Below are positions 17,796 to 26,262 of a stretch of DNA of 64,000 bases, one piece after another. Position numbers and translations under genes: made by a program. Within the stretch, counting starts at the first letter, position 1, and each line of letters opens with the position of its first letter. This DNA comes from Sphingomonas parapaucimobilis NBRC 15100 (GTDB lineage Bacteria > Pseudomonadota > Alphaproteobacteria > Sphingomonadales > Sphingomonadaceae), in NCBI RefSeq assembly GCF_000787715.1, contig NZ_BBPI01000073.1, positions 1 to 64,000 of the forward strand. The letters run 5' to 3'. Under the pieces are notes generated by a model. It saw only the letters and a list, made by a program, of their open reading frames with translations. It ran no database searches and was not told where the DNA came from.

Positions 17796-18302
17796 CTATT
17801 TGGCTGCGATCACCTCTATCTCCACAAGGTACATCGGTGCGGCCAGAGCGGCCACCTGAACCGTGGACCTGGCAACGGTGTTGGGGTTGTCAGCCGTACC
17901 GAAGAATTGCTTGAACCCTTCATTCATGCCCGCAAAGTCCATCTTGCCGCCATATTTGGGATCACCCGCAACGAAGACAGTCATCTTGATGACGTCAGCC
18001 ATCGCAAAGCCTCGTGCGGCCAGGATCGCCTTGATCTTGTTCAAAATACTCACTGTTTGCGTCTTCGTGTCGCCGAAGTCCTCAACAGTCAATTGCGCGG
18101 GGGGCTTCTTGCTGGCGACGTCGAGTGGCGCTGCCAGCTGCCCGGACAGATAGAGCGTCGTCGCGCCAGGCTTTACGGTCACACCCTGCAAGATCAGGCC
18201 TGGCGGTGTGTTGGGATGGCGGACGACCGGTCCGTTCTGCCCCGGTGCGGCAGTCGCGGTGGCAAGGGCAAAGATGGCGGCAGCGATCAGGCGATACGAC
18301 AT
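17796..18302 (-). CDS. Exported RidA/YjgF-family protein
   Basis: 168 residues from ATG 18302, set by GGAAGGAT just upstream. An N-terminal signal peptide (RLIAAAIFALATATAAPG) directs it to the periplasm, unlike ordinary cytosolic RidA. The body is a complete RidA domain: LYLSGQLA, ILNKIKAILAARGFAMADVI, MTVFVAGDP, FKQFFGT and NTVARSTVQVAALA, which holds the Arg that binds the imine's carboxylate. RidA proteins hydrolyse reactive enamines/imines. It sits 3' of a TBDR and near a Tat-exported amine oxidase on the same strand, whose reaction would produce imines; a shared pathway is inference. Confidence 0.85.
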   Translation of the reverse strand: MSYRLIAAAIFALATATAAPGQNGPVVRHPNTPPGLILQGVTVKPGATTLYLSGQLAAPLDVASKKPPAQLTVEDFGDTKTQTVSILNKIKAILAARGFAMADVIKMTVFVAGDPKYGGKMDFAGMNEGFKQFFGTADNPNTVARSTVQVAALAAPMYLVEIEVIAAK

Positions 18303-18363
18303 GGCATATCCTTCCGGTTTATGACTGGACGGCGGGCATCGTGAAGACACCCGCCGGTAACGA

Positions 18364-20955
18364 TCAGAAATTGACGTTCAGGCGCGCATAGTAATAACCA
18401 CCGTTGATACCATAGGGGCTGAAGGTCAGCGGTGCGTCGAGCACGTTGCCCCCGTTGACCAGGGTCTGGTTTGTCGTACCAGGCACCAGCGGGACAGTCG
18501 GCGGCCGCTTGTTGAAGACATTGTTGGCACCCAAGGCGATGCCGAGGTTGGGCGTGATATCGTAATTCAGCTCGATATCGCCGATAAAGGTCGTGCCGAT
18601 TTCCTGGTTGTAAAATGTGCCGCCATCCGGGCTGAGCTGCGCCGAGCTTTTGCCGTAGACGGTGCCGCGCAGCGTCATCGAGAATTTGTCGATGCTGTAG
18701 AGAACCGAACTGATGACCTTCACGCGCGGTGACGCCGTCTCGATGTTCGACTGAGCGCCGAGGTTGAAAAGTGGAATGATTTGACCCGTGGCCGGGTTCG
18801 TCAGGGTGGAGGGTGCCGCAATCAGGCGCGTGAGCTTGGTTTCGTTATAGTTGCCTGAAATGGTCCAATTCGCACGGCCATAATCGCCAAAGTCCGACAT
18901 GTAAGTCAGTACCAGATCGACGCCGCGTGTCCGTGTATCCGCGCCATTTGTGAAAATGTTGATGCCCGTCTGGCTGACCGTCGGATCAAGCATATTGCCG
19001 TTGGCGATGATGGCGCGCGTCACGACCGGGAAATTGATCGCACCGCCACTGCCGAAGATCGACCCCGTGCCCAGAATGCGGTCGCGGATCCGCACCTGAT
19101 AGGCATCGAGCGTGACGGTGAAATTGGACGCGGGCCGGATCACCGTGCCAAGCGAATAGTTTGTCGACTTCTCGGGCTTCAGATTCTGAAAGCCGATCAG
19201 CTTTGCAGCGGCCGAATTGGCTGGCAACTGTACGAACGCGGCGGTTGGCGAGACGTTGGTGGCGGAATAATAGGACTCCGCCAGCGTCGGAGCGCGGAAC
19301 CCGGTCGAGAAGGTGCCGCGAAGCGCGAAGGCGTCCGAGAAGTCGTAACGCCCGGTACCCTTGTAGATGAAACGGCTGCCGAAATCCGAATAATGCTCGT
19401 ACCGTCCGGCGACGTCCAATTTCAATTTCTCGACCGGATTGGTGGCGACATCGACATAGAGCGATTTGCCCGTCCTTGCGTTAATGCCTGCATCGGATGG
19501 ACGGAAGCCCGGATAGGACTGGCCGCCTTCCTTGTAGATCGAACCCGCGTCGCCCGATCCGATCTCATAAACGTTGCGACGATATTCCGCGCCGAAGGCC
19601 AGCGTGATCGGAGCCGCCAGCCCCGCCTCGATCTCGCGCCGAAGGTCGGCATTGACCGTGAACTCCGTCGACTTGAACAGGCCGTTGTAAAAGCTCGTCG
19701 GCGTGAAGCCGGTATCGACATATAGTGAGGCGTTGGCCGAGTCGATGGTATAGATCAGCGCCTTATCCTGCCCGAACGTCGTCGACAGATCGTAATGAAA
19801 ACCACCGGCATCACCGCGCACACCGCCGGTAAAGGCCATGTCATCCTCACGAATTTTCTGGCGCGGGCTGAATCCGTTGGGTGGATTGTCTCCATCCGGA
19901 TCGAAATAGGTCGTGACCCCGGCAACCGTACGCGCAACCCGCGTCGGGACGCGAACATTTTGGTACGCACTGGCGATCCGTTTGGAATAGGTACCGAAAC
20001 TATAAACCTCGACGTCACCGAAATTATAGGCGGTATTGTACTGCAGGTTGGTCAGCGACGACTGCGCATCGCCGTTGATCCAGTTCACATAGGGGAAGCC
20101 GGCCATCAGCGGATAGAGCTGTCGCTGCGTCGCGTTCAGGGATGGACTGGACGTCGCGGTCAGCAGGGTGCCGTTGATGTCGGTGACTCGGCGATCCAGT
20201 CCACCCACCCGGGTGAAGTCGTGGAAACGGTGAAAGCCTGTCACGTTCAGGAAGCCGCTCTCTCCCAGCTTAGTCGCCAGATGCAGGGTGCCTGCGAGCG
20301 TGTCGCCGCCAACGCTGTAGTTGCGCCCGGCGGTGATGTATCCATCCCCACCCTGCGCATCGTCCTTCAGGATGATATTGATGACGCCCGCGATCGCGTC
20401 CGAGCCATATTGCGCGGCTGCGCCATCCTCGAGAACTTCGATACGCTTGATCGATGACGGGCTGATCAGATCCAGATCGGCGGTTGCCGCGCCTTGGAAT
20501 GGTCCGCCGAGAACGGCCAGGTTGGAGGTGCCGTGACGACGCTTTCCATTGATCAGCACCAGCGCGTGGTTCGGGCTGAGACCGCGTAGGCGCGCAGAGA
20601 GGGTGAGATTGGCGGTATCGCCCCCAAAGGCCTGTGCCGTGAAGGATGGCACAAGTTGCGTCAGCACCTGGTTCAGATTCGGTTGCCCGACATGGCTGAG
20701 CATGTCCTCGCCCAGCACCTTGATCGGGGCGGCACTTTCCGCTGCGGTCATTCCCGTAGCGCGCGTCCCGGTTACGATAATCTCGCCACCATCCTGTGGG
20801 GGTGACATGGGCTCGGCCAGGGTAGGGTCTGGCTCTACCGTTGCAGATACCGGTCTTAATGACGGTGCGGCCTGTTGCGCAAAGGCGGGATGATTCGATC
20901 CCATTACACAACAGGCAGTCAACGCTATAAAAGACACGTGATCATATCGAGTCAT
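18364..20955 (-). CDS. TonB-dependent receptor next to amine oxidase and RidA
   Basis: 863 residues. Signal peptide ending at AFAQ (about 27), TonB-box-like GEIIVTGTRATG (about 57-68), plug domain with LRGLSPNHALVLINGKRRHG and IEVLEDGAAAQYGSDAIAGV, and a barrel ending YYYARLNVNF. The plug style (SAPIKVLGEDML, NLNQVLTQLVPSF) differs from the other three receptors here. AAGGGGG precedes the ATG. The RidA gene follows 60 bases downstream and the amine oxidase lies upstream on the same strand, separated by 400 bases of AT-rich DNA. I infer uptake of an amine-containing compound; the ligand is unknown. Confidence 0.9.
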   Translation of the reverse strand: MTRYDHVSFIALTACCVMGSNHPAFAQQAAPSLRPVSATVEPDPTLAEPMSPPQDGGEIIVTGTRATGMTAAESAAPIKVLGEDMLSHVGQPNLNQVLTQLVPSFTAQAFGGDTANLTLSARLRGLSPNHALVLINGKRRHGTSNLAVLGGPFQGAATADLDLISPSSIKRIEVLEDGAAAQYGSDAIAGVINIILKDDAQGGDGYITAGRNYSVGGDTLAGTLHLATKLGESGFLNVTGFHRFHDFTRVGGLDRRVTDINGTLLTATSSPSLNATQRQLYPLMAGFPYVNWINGDAQSSLTNLQYNTAYNFGDVEVYSFGTYSKRIASAYQNVRVPTRVARTVAGVTTYFDPDGDNPPNGFSPRQKIREDDMAFTGGVRGDAGGFHYDLSTTFGQDKALIYTIDSANASLYVDTGFTPTSFYNGLFKSTEFTVNADLRREIEAGLAAPITLAFGAEYRRNVYEIGSGDAGSIYKEGGQSYPGFRPSDAGINARTGKSLYVDVATNPVEKLKLDVAGRYEHYSDFGSRFIYKGTGRYDFSDAFALRGTFSTGFRAPTLAESYYSATNVSPTAAFVQLPANSAAAKLIGFQNLKPEKSTNYSLGTVIRPASNFTVTLDAYQVRIRDRILGTGSIFGSGGAINFPVVTRAIIANGNMLDPTVSQTGINIFTNGADTRTRGVDLVLTYMSDFGDYGRANWTISGNYNETKLTRLIAAPSTLTNPATGQIIPLFNLGAQSNIETASPRVKVISSVLYSIDKFSMTLRGTVYGKSSAQLSPDGGTFYNQEIGTTFIGDIELNYDITPNLGIALGANNVFNKRPPTVPLVPGTTNQTLVNGGNVLDAPLTFSPYGINGGYYYARLNVNF

Positions 20956-21362
20956 AGCAATCCCCCTTGCCCTTAACGACCAGACAGGATCCTCGCCCGA
21001 CTACTATTTATAGTATCATTGTTTTTTATGTATTTTCAGAACTTTCACGACTTCTTAAAGTTCAACTATAATTCTGCAAACTTCAATATCTATTTATTAA
21101 ATAATGAATACCATTTAAAAAAGGATTTTTCATTGCATTCCTGAGCACATTGAATCACCGACATCCCGACGTATCCGCCTCAAATAAATCTAATATTTTC
21201 TAGATATTACTTATACTTTACCTCTACCGACGCAGCCGCATTTTCCCCAATTCGCAGGCGTTCATGATGGAGTTTCCAGAATAGCGCTCAGCTAAGACGA
21301 GGGACGGATCCGCCCGTCACGCGGCCAAGCTATACTGTCGAAGCCCGTGCCAGGGATTGCGA
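20956..21362. promoter_or_regulatory. AT-rich intergenic region upstream of the amine-module receptor
   Basis: About 400 bases with no gene. From 21000 to 21220 the sequence is strikingly AT-rich for this genome, with long A/T runs. It must hold the receptor promoter (minus strand) and the 3' end of the amine-oxidase transcript. The base composition suggests a regulated, possibly silenced, promoter. I see no clear palindrome. Confidence 0.5.
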
Positions 21363-22958
21363 TCACGTCCTGCGCAGGGGTCGCGAAGCCCCCTCGCTGG
21401 CGACACGGCGCGCAAGTATAGTGACCTGGCGACGGGCCGACTGGATTCCGCCTTCCTGCCATCCCGGTGTCTGGCTGAGAGCGGCTCCTGCGAAATAGAT
21501 CCGCCCTTCCGGTTCCTGCAAAAAGCGGAAGGCGGGCGTATCGATATGCCCCTCCTGGCGCCCATTTGCGCTGCCTGCATTCCAGTCCGGCCATGGCCCC
21601 AGGCTGAAGGGAATTTTATGCCAGTTGACCGCAAGACCGTTGACACAGTCCGCACCGTGTCCGGGATGCAGCCGGTCGATCACCCCTCGCGAAAAGGAGA
21701 TCTGCTCCGCGATCGGTCGCTTTTCGAATTCCGCGGCGACTGGCCCGGAACTGTAGCAGCCAAGGATCATACCCCGCTCGCTATGCAGGCCTGCAGACGG
21801 ATACCAGACCAGGGTGGTCGGCCCTCCGACAAAGGATAGACCGCCATAGATTTGCTCACGCTCCCAAAAGCGCGGACTCTCGAACGCCACCTTGCTTGAA
21901 TAGTCATATTTTACGCTTTCCACCGTTTGTTTCAATCGCGGCGAAAAGTTGGTGTCGATCTTGGCGAGCACCGGGAACGGGATCGTACAGATCAGATAAT
22001 CGGCACTGACCTGGCTGACCACACCGCTGCTACGGTCGCGATAGACGACCTCGACACTTGCTGGCCGCTGACGGATTTGCGTGACCTCGGCACCCAGCAT
22101 GGCCGGTCGGCGAAGGTGGCGGGCAAAACCGGCATGGATCCGATCCATGCCGCCTACCGGCTCGAACATCGTTGCCTGCATGTAGAGATTGTCTTCGAAG
22201 AGCGTCATCGGCAAGCGCTGATTGGCCAGCAACTGCTCCAACGGCAGCGCGGCCGAGGGCGATGCGAAGGTGACCCCCGCCCCCGGCGCATTTCCGAAGC
22301 CGGAGCGCTCCGTACCCTTGAAGCGGCCCGTCGCGTCCAGATCTCCATAGGCGCGGAGGAAAGGCGTCAGCCGCTCGCGATCGATCGCCGTCAGCTCGCG
22401 ATCGAGCGAACCCTGGTTGATCGCCTTTGCCAACAGTTCCGCAATCCGGCCGCGCATGTCGTTGATCGCAGTGCGCATCCGGATTTTCGAGCCGTCATCG
22501 CCCATGATATAGGCCGAACGGCTGGAATTGACCTCCACCTCCATCGGCACGCCAAACCGCTTGGCATAGCCGAGCAAGCCTTGATGAAAGCTTGGAATCC
22601 GCGCCGGTCCGGCATTGAAGTAGATATCGTCTGAGAATCGAGCGGTCTGCGTAGCCTCGCCGATCATTTCGATCCGGTCGCCATCGCGCACCGTCCAGGC
22701 GCGTCCCCCGACGCGATCGCGTGCTTCCAGCAAGGTAACAAAGAAGCCAGCCTGTTCCAGTTCATAGGCGGCCACCAGTCCTGCAATACCGGCACCCAAC
22801 ACCACCACGTGGCGGCCGTGACCAACTCCTATGGGCAAGGGCATCCAATCCTGGGCATGGGCGATACCCGCCATGCCCAATGCCTGCATTGCCCCCATCA
22901 TGGGACCAAGCCCCGCCAACATCCCCAGCTTACCGAGTACCGTGCGCCGTGTCGCCAT
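21363..22958 (-). CDS. Tat-exported flavin monoamine oxidase
   Basis: 531 residues. The N-terminus carries a twin-arginine-type signal (RRTVLGKLGMLAG, hydrophobic stretch, cleavage near AHAQ at about 36), so the folded flavoprotein is probably exported. The FAD motif VVVLGAGIAGLVAAYELEQA (about 51-70) and ARDRVGGRAWT are typical of the amine_oxidase family (MAO, L-amino-acid and polyamine oxidases). The C-terminal FAD block is GRIYFAGAALSQTPGWQEGG. Such enzymes oxidise amines to imines with release of H2O2. It shares strand and neighbourhood with a TBDR and an exported RidA protein. The exact substrate cannot be read from the sequence. Confidence 0.88.
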   Translation of the reverse strand: MATRRTVLGKLGMLAGLGPMMGAMQALGMAGIAHAQDWMPLPIGVGHGRHVVVLGAGIAGLVAAYELEQAGFFVTLLEARDRVGGRAWTVRDGDRIEMIGEATQTARFSDDIYFNAGPARIPSFHQGLLGYAKRFGVPMEVEVNSSRSAYIMGDDGSKIRMRTAINDMRGRIAELLAKAINQGSLDRELTAIDRERLTPFLRAYGDLDATGRFKGTERSGFGNAPGAGVTFASPSAALPLEQLLANQRLPMTLFEDNLYMQATMFEPVGGMDRIHAGFARHLRRPAMLGAEVTQIRQRPASVEVVYRDRSSGVVSQVSADYLICTIPFPVLAKIDTNFSPRLKQTVESVKYDYSSKVAFESPRFWEREQIYGGLSFVGGPTTLVWYPSAGLHSERGMILGCYSSGPVAAEFEKRPIAEQISFSRGVIDRLHPGHGADCVNGLAVNWHKIPFSLGPWPDWNAGSANGRQEGHIDTPAFRFLQEPEGRIYFAGAALSQTPGWQEGGIQSARRQVTILARRVASEGASRPLRRT

Positions 22959-23300
22959 AGCTACCCCATTCCCCTTCGCTCGAACGCTGAACAGGGCGGC
23001 GGTATGAAACCGTCACCACGCCATCAGCATCCTCTTCAGCGTCAGGACCACAGGCCGCGGGCAACCACCCGAAGGGTAGACACGCAACTTTCGGTCACTC
23101 ACTCGGTTGGTGAGCGATTCGAAATGAAAACTAAAATTCATCAAACTGCAATGTTTTTGTTGACCCGGTCTGGCGGAAGGTTCGAGGGAGGGCGGGATGA
23201 CGTGAGACTGGATCGACAGGAATGCACAAAGGGTGCCGATGCTATCCAAGAGGCAGGCTGGCCAAGGAGGCCGGTCTGAATAGCGAAGCCGCATTCGACG

Positions 23301-23363
23301 GACCTGCGCGACAGGGTGGTCCGGGCGGTGATTTCGGGGGGATGTCGTGCCATGCGGCTGCGC
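23301..23363 (+). pseudogene. IS630-family transposase, N-terminal scrap
   Basis: LRDRVVRAVISGG, then after a one-base loss in the G run MSCHAAA, matches the first helix-turn-helix of IS630 transposases. Only about 20 codons remain before the sequence switches to IS256-like coding. Confidence 0.6.
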
Positions 23364-23373
23364 CCCGCAGCCG

Positions 23374-23438
23374 GTCACCAAATACCCGCGTCGTTTCGCC
23401 GGCTTCGATAAAAAGATCGTGTCGATGGACGCGCGGGG
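23374..23438 (+). pseudogene. IS256-family transposase, internal scrap
   Basis: Translation gives VTKYPRRFAGFDKKIVSMDA, matching the conserved stretch of IS256 transposases around Y-x-R-R ... F-D-x-K-I-x-S-M-Y-A-R-G. About 22 codons survive. It directly follows the IS630 scrap. Confidence 0.65.
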
Positions 23439-23643
23439 TCAGGCTCTGATCAGCACGATGCCCTCGCTCCAACACAGTCTGAGCAGTTCGAGCCGTTGCG
23501 GCGCCGGCACCATCTTGCGTGACAGGTCGGGCCGGCCGAGCGGCACGCCGAACAGGACGCGCCGCGCCGACACCGTGGCACGAACGCAAACGGCGCCCTG
23601 CATTCATGGTTGACCCGGCCGCGGGCCTTCGCAACATCGGAGC

Positions 23644-25077
23644 ATGGTTTCAACGAAGACGCTAAACGCCACCAACCTTTCCTCACTGGGGGCTGTCAGG
23701 CTTGCGGAGTTGCTCCTGGAATTGGCGCAGGGTGATGCCGTCATGAAAAGGCGCTTGCGGCTGGAACTGGCAAGCCAGGCTGGGGGCAGCGATGTCGCCG
23801 CGCAGATCCGCAAGCGCCTCGCGACGATAGCCCGGTCGAAATCCTTCCTGGACTGGAACAAGGTCGGGCCGATGGCGCAGGATCTCGAAATGCAGCGATC
23901 GGCTATCATGACCCATGTCGCACCGACTCATCCGGGAGAAGCGTTGGAGCTGCTGTGGCGGCTGCTCGACATGGCCCCCTCCATCTACGGACGATGCGAC
24001 GACAGCAATGGGGCGATCGGTAGCGTCTTCGAGCAGGCACTGGAGGATATCGGGGACGTCGCCAAGCGGGCCAGGCTCGACCCGGCGCGCCTGGCCGACC
24101 GCATCCATGACGCGCTGTGCGCCAATGATCATGATCAGTTCGATGACCTGATTCCCTTGATGGCGACGGCGCTCGGGACGGATGGCCTGACCATGCTGAA
24201 GGCGAAGTTTGAACAGCTTGCGGCAAGCCCCCCGATTCCTTCCGAGAAAGACAGTCGCAAGATCATCGCCATCAGCAGCCATGGACCGATCTTCGGGGAT
24301 GAATATGCCGCGCGACGCCGGGCGCGGCTCGTCCAGAGCGCGCTGTCTGACATTGCCGACGCCCTGAACGATGTCGACGGCTATGCGGCTCTCCATTCGG
24401 AGGCGGAGCGGGCCAATCCAGCGATCGCGGCCAGCATTGCCAAACGCCTTCTGACGTCCGGCCGGCCTCAGGACGCGCTGGCCGCGCTGGGGCTCGCCGA
24501 GAGTAGAATGCGTCAGGGCGACTATTGGCCAGACTGGCACAGGGTCAGGATCGATGCCCTGGAAGCGTCGGGCATGGTCGACGATGCGCAGCGTGAACGG
24601 TGGCAGCTGTTCGAAACGAACCTCGACAGGGGCTATCTGAAAGCCTTCATCAAGCGGTTGCCGGATTTTGATGACGTGGAGGCGGAGATGAAAGCCCTGG
24701 CCTATGCCCGCCGGTTTCCCGATTTCCATCAGGCACTGTCATTCTTCCTCGAATGGCCGGCGATCGATGAGGCTGGCCGCATGGTCCTCGATCGCCATGC
24801 CGAACTGAACGGCGACCATTATTGGCTTTTGGCCCCGGCGGCGGAGGCGATGGAGCAGCGCCATCCCCTGGCCGCGACGCTGCTTCTACGCGCGATGATC
24901 GACTTCTCGCTCAAGAAGGCCCGTTCCAAGCGATACCCCCATGCCGCCCGCCACCTGCAGACCTGTGCCCACCTTGCCCGCAGGATCGAGGAATATGGCG
25001 GGCACGCCGACCATCAGGCGTATGTGACCGGACTGAAGGATCGCCATGGACGCAAGAGCGGCTTCTGGAGTGCGTAG
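23644..25077 (+). CDS. DUF6880 family protein
   Basis: 477 residues, start preceded by GGAGC. It is a soluble, helix-rich protein with a repeat-like alpha-solenoid appearance (LAELLLELAQGDAVMKRRLR, IRKRLATIARSKSFLDW, a central segment LVQSALSDIADALNDVDGY, C-terminal LLLRAMIDFSLKKARSKRYP). It matches what I know of DUF6880, a family of unknown function related to SWIM-zinc-finger-associated proteins and found across proteobacteria. No catalytic motif is visible. It stands alone between IS debris and a broken type VI secretion fragment, so context gives no role. Its base composition matches the neighbours. Confidence 0.75.
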   Translation: MVSTKTLNATNLSSLGAVRLAELLLELAQGDAVMKRRLRLELASQAGGSDVAAQIRKRLATIARSKSFLDWNKVGPMAQDLEMQRSAIMTHVAPTHPGEALELLWRLLDMAPSIYGRCDDSNGAIGSVFEQALEDIGDVAKRARLDPARLADRIHDALCANDHDQFDDLIPLMATALGTDGLTMLKAKFEQLAASPPIPSEKDSRKIIAISSHGPIFGDEYAARRRARLVQSALSDIADALNDVDGYAALHSEAERANPAIAASIAKRLLTSGRPQDALAALGLAESRMRQGDYWPDWHRVRIDALEASGMVDDAQRERWQLFETNLDRGYLKAFIKRLPDFDDVEAEMKALAYARRFPDFHQALSFFLEWPAIDEAGRMVLDRHAELNGDHYWLLAPAAEAMEQRHPLAATLLLRAMIDFSLKKARSKRYPHAARHLQTCAHLARRIEEYGGHADHQAYVTGLKDRHGRKSGFWSA

Positions 25078-25420
25078 ACGCGCCCCGCCAAAATGGGTCT
25101 CGATCACGGTCAGAAGATCAGAGATCGGATTTGGGCCGCAGGTTGTGCCCCGCGGGGTGGTGTAGCTGAGGGGTGGCCATGGGCGATCTTGGGATAGGTT
25201 TGAGTTAGGACACTCGACCGACAGAGACCCCGATGACCGATGATACGATGAACCCGAATGCGCACCTCGAACGGGCGCTGCGGCACCGACAGGCGATGGC
25301 GACCCGTTGGGCGAATCTTGCGATAGGCGTCGAGCGCGGCACAGCCCGATTGAGTGATCGGCGATACATGGTCAAAGTCAATCGCGCTGGCAGCCATGCC
25401 CTGCGCCTGCAACGTCTGGC
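25078..25420. other. Unassigned stretch before the tssM remnant
   Basis: About 340 bases. A plus-strand frame beginning MTDDTMNPNAHLERA at 25232 and a minus-strand frame are both open but match nothing I recognise with confidence. The abrupt join to tssM-like sequence at about 25420 suggests mobile-element DNA, but the family is unclear. Confidence 0.35.
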
Positions 25421-25796
25421 TGTAGAGATGGTCGCACCGCCCGCCCGAGGCCCCCTGCAACTTGGCCAGCGCCTCGGTCAATCAACGACCAAGTGGCTTG
25501 CCTTCCTCATCGGCGGCATCGAGTCCCGCCAGTTCGGCGGCGATCGCATCGGCGACCCTGCAGGCGGCACGGCGGCACGGCGGCACGGCGGCGCGGCGGC
25601 GCGGCGGCGCGGCGGCGCGGCGGCGGAGATACCGCCACAGCCCCCAGGCAAGCGCGACCAGCGCCACTGCGGCGATCCGCACCGAGAGGGGCCAAAAAAA
25701 GGGCACGAACAGCGGCAGTCCGAAGGCCAGCAAGGCAGCCCGCAAGACCGCGGCGGTGATCGTCACCCCATACCGGTTTGCAAAGAACCGCCGCAT
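25421..25796 (-). pseudogene. tssM: Type VI secretion tssM (IcmF/VasK), N-terminal remnant
   Basis: Starts at ATG 25796 with MRRFFANRYGVTITAAVLRA, then a hydrophobic hairpin (FGLPLFVPFFWPLSV and IAAVALVALAWGLWRYLRRR) as in TssM. A segment rewritten by an octamer repeat follows, then RVADAIAAELAGLDAADEEG and an in-frame TGA at 25482. Beyond the stop the same frame continues LTEALAKLQGASGGRCDHLY, the stretch that in intact TssM precedes the Walker A GTPase motif; here it ends abruptly. TssM is the inner-membrane core of the T6SS. Its ATG overlaps the TssL stop (ATGA), the normal tssL-tssM arrangement. No other T6SS gene is present. Confidence 0.62.
25563..25626. repeat. 8-bp tandem repeat, eight copies
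   Basis: Three units GGCGGCAC, four units GGCGGCGC and a final variant GGCGGCGG, 64 bases with no interruption. Period 8 is not a multiple of 3, so each copy gained or lost changes the reading frame of the tssM-like sequence it lies in. Confidence 0.95.
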
Positions 25797-26110
25797 CAGC
25801 AGCGCCTCGGCACGATGATTTCGACACGCCTCTTCTGCGACTTGCCCGCGGCATCGGCGTTGGAGGCGATCGACACGGTATCTCCCAGGCCGTTGGTCGT
25901 GCCCGACGACGGATCGGACAGGTCGTCCCTGATCAACGCCGCGATGGTTCCGGCCCTCGCTGCGCTCAGGGCCATGCTGTCGGGGAAGCGGACGGTGGCG
26001 ATGGGGTGTTGTCGGTATGGCGCCCCCGCCCACCACACTGCCCTGCTCGTTCTCGATCGCGCAGCCGATCCGGTGGAGCAGCGCCTCGCGGCTCGGCGCA
26101 GCTTCGAGCC
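25796..26110 (-). pseudogene. tssL: Type VI secretion tssL (DotU with OmpA-like C-terminus), frameshifted remnant
   Basis: The C-terminal 60 or so codons read ATVRFPDSMALSAARAGTIA, then GLGDTVSIASNADAAGKSQK and RRVEIIVPR, a peptidoglycan-binding OmpA-like domain as fused to DotU in many T6SS clusters. Just upstream a different frame reads EALLHRIGCAIENEQGSVV and must be joined by a frameshift near 26030 to give the expected VGHTDNTPIATVRF. The N-terminal DotU part is missing and the halogenase gene begins at 26263. The stop at 25796 overlaps the tssM start. Confidence 0.62.
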
Positions 26111-26262
26111 CGCCTTGATGCTGGCCGCCGCTGCAACTGGGCCGGTTGCGCCGATTGTCGGTGCCGACCTTTCCCCGATGATCGCCAGGCATCGCCGACA
26201 GCATCCGCTCCGAAATCAACCTCAGGCGACTGTCCGGGGCCGGAACCGGTGGCGAAGTCAGA

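Larger units (their letters stand above)
22959..23643. other. Intergenic region with transposase scraps
   Basis: About 680 bases between the amine oxidase and the DUF6880 gene. The middle (23301-23438) holds fragments of two transposases, listed separately. On the minus strand, 23445-23606 encodes a 54-codon frame (starting MQGAVCVRATVSARRVLFGV) that I do not recognise. Elsewhere I see nothing. Confidence 0.5.

Noticed and set aside
25563-25626. Possible CRISPR array
   Set aside because: The repeats are contiguous octamers without spacers, and no cas gene is in the window.
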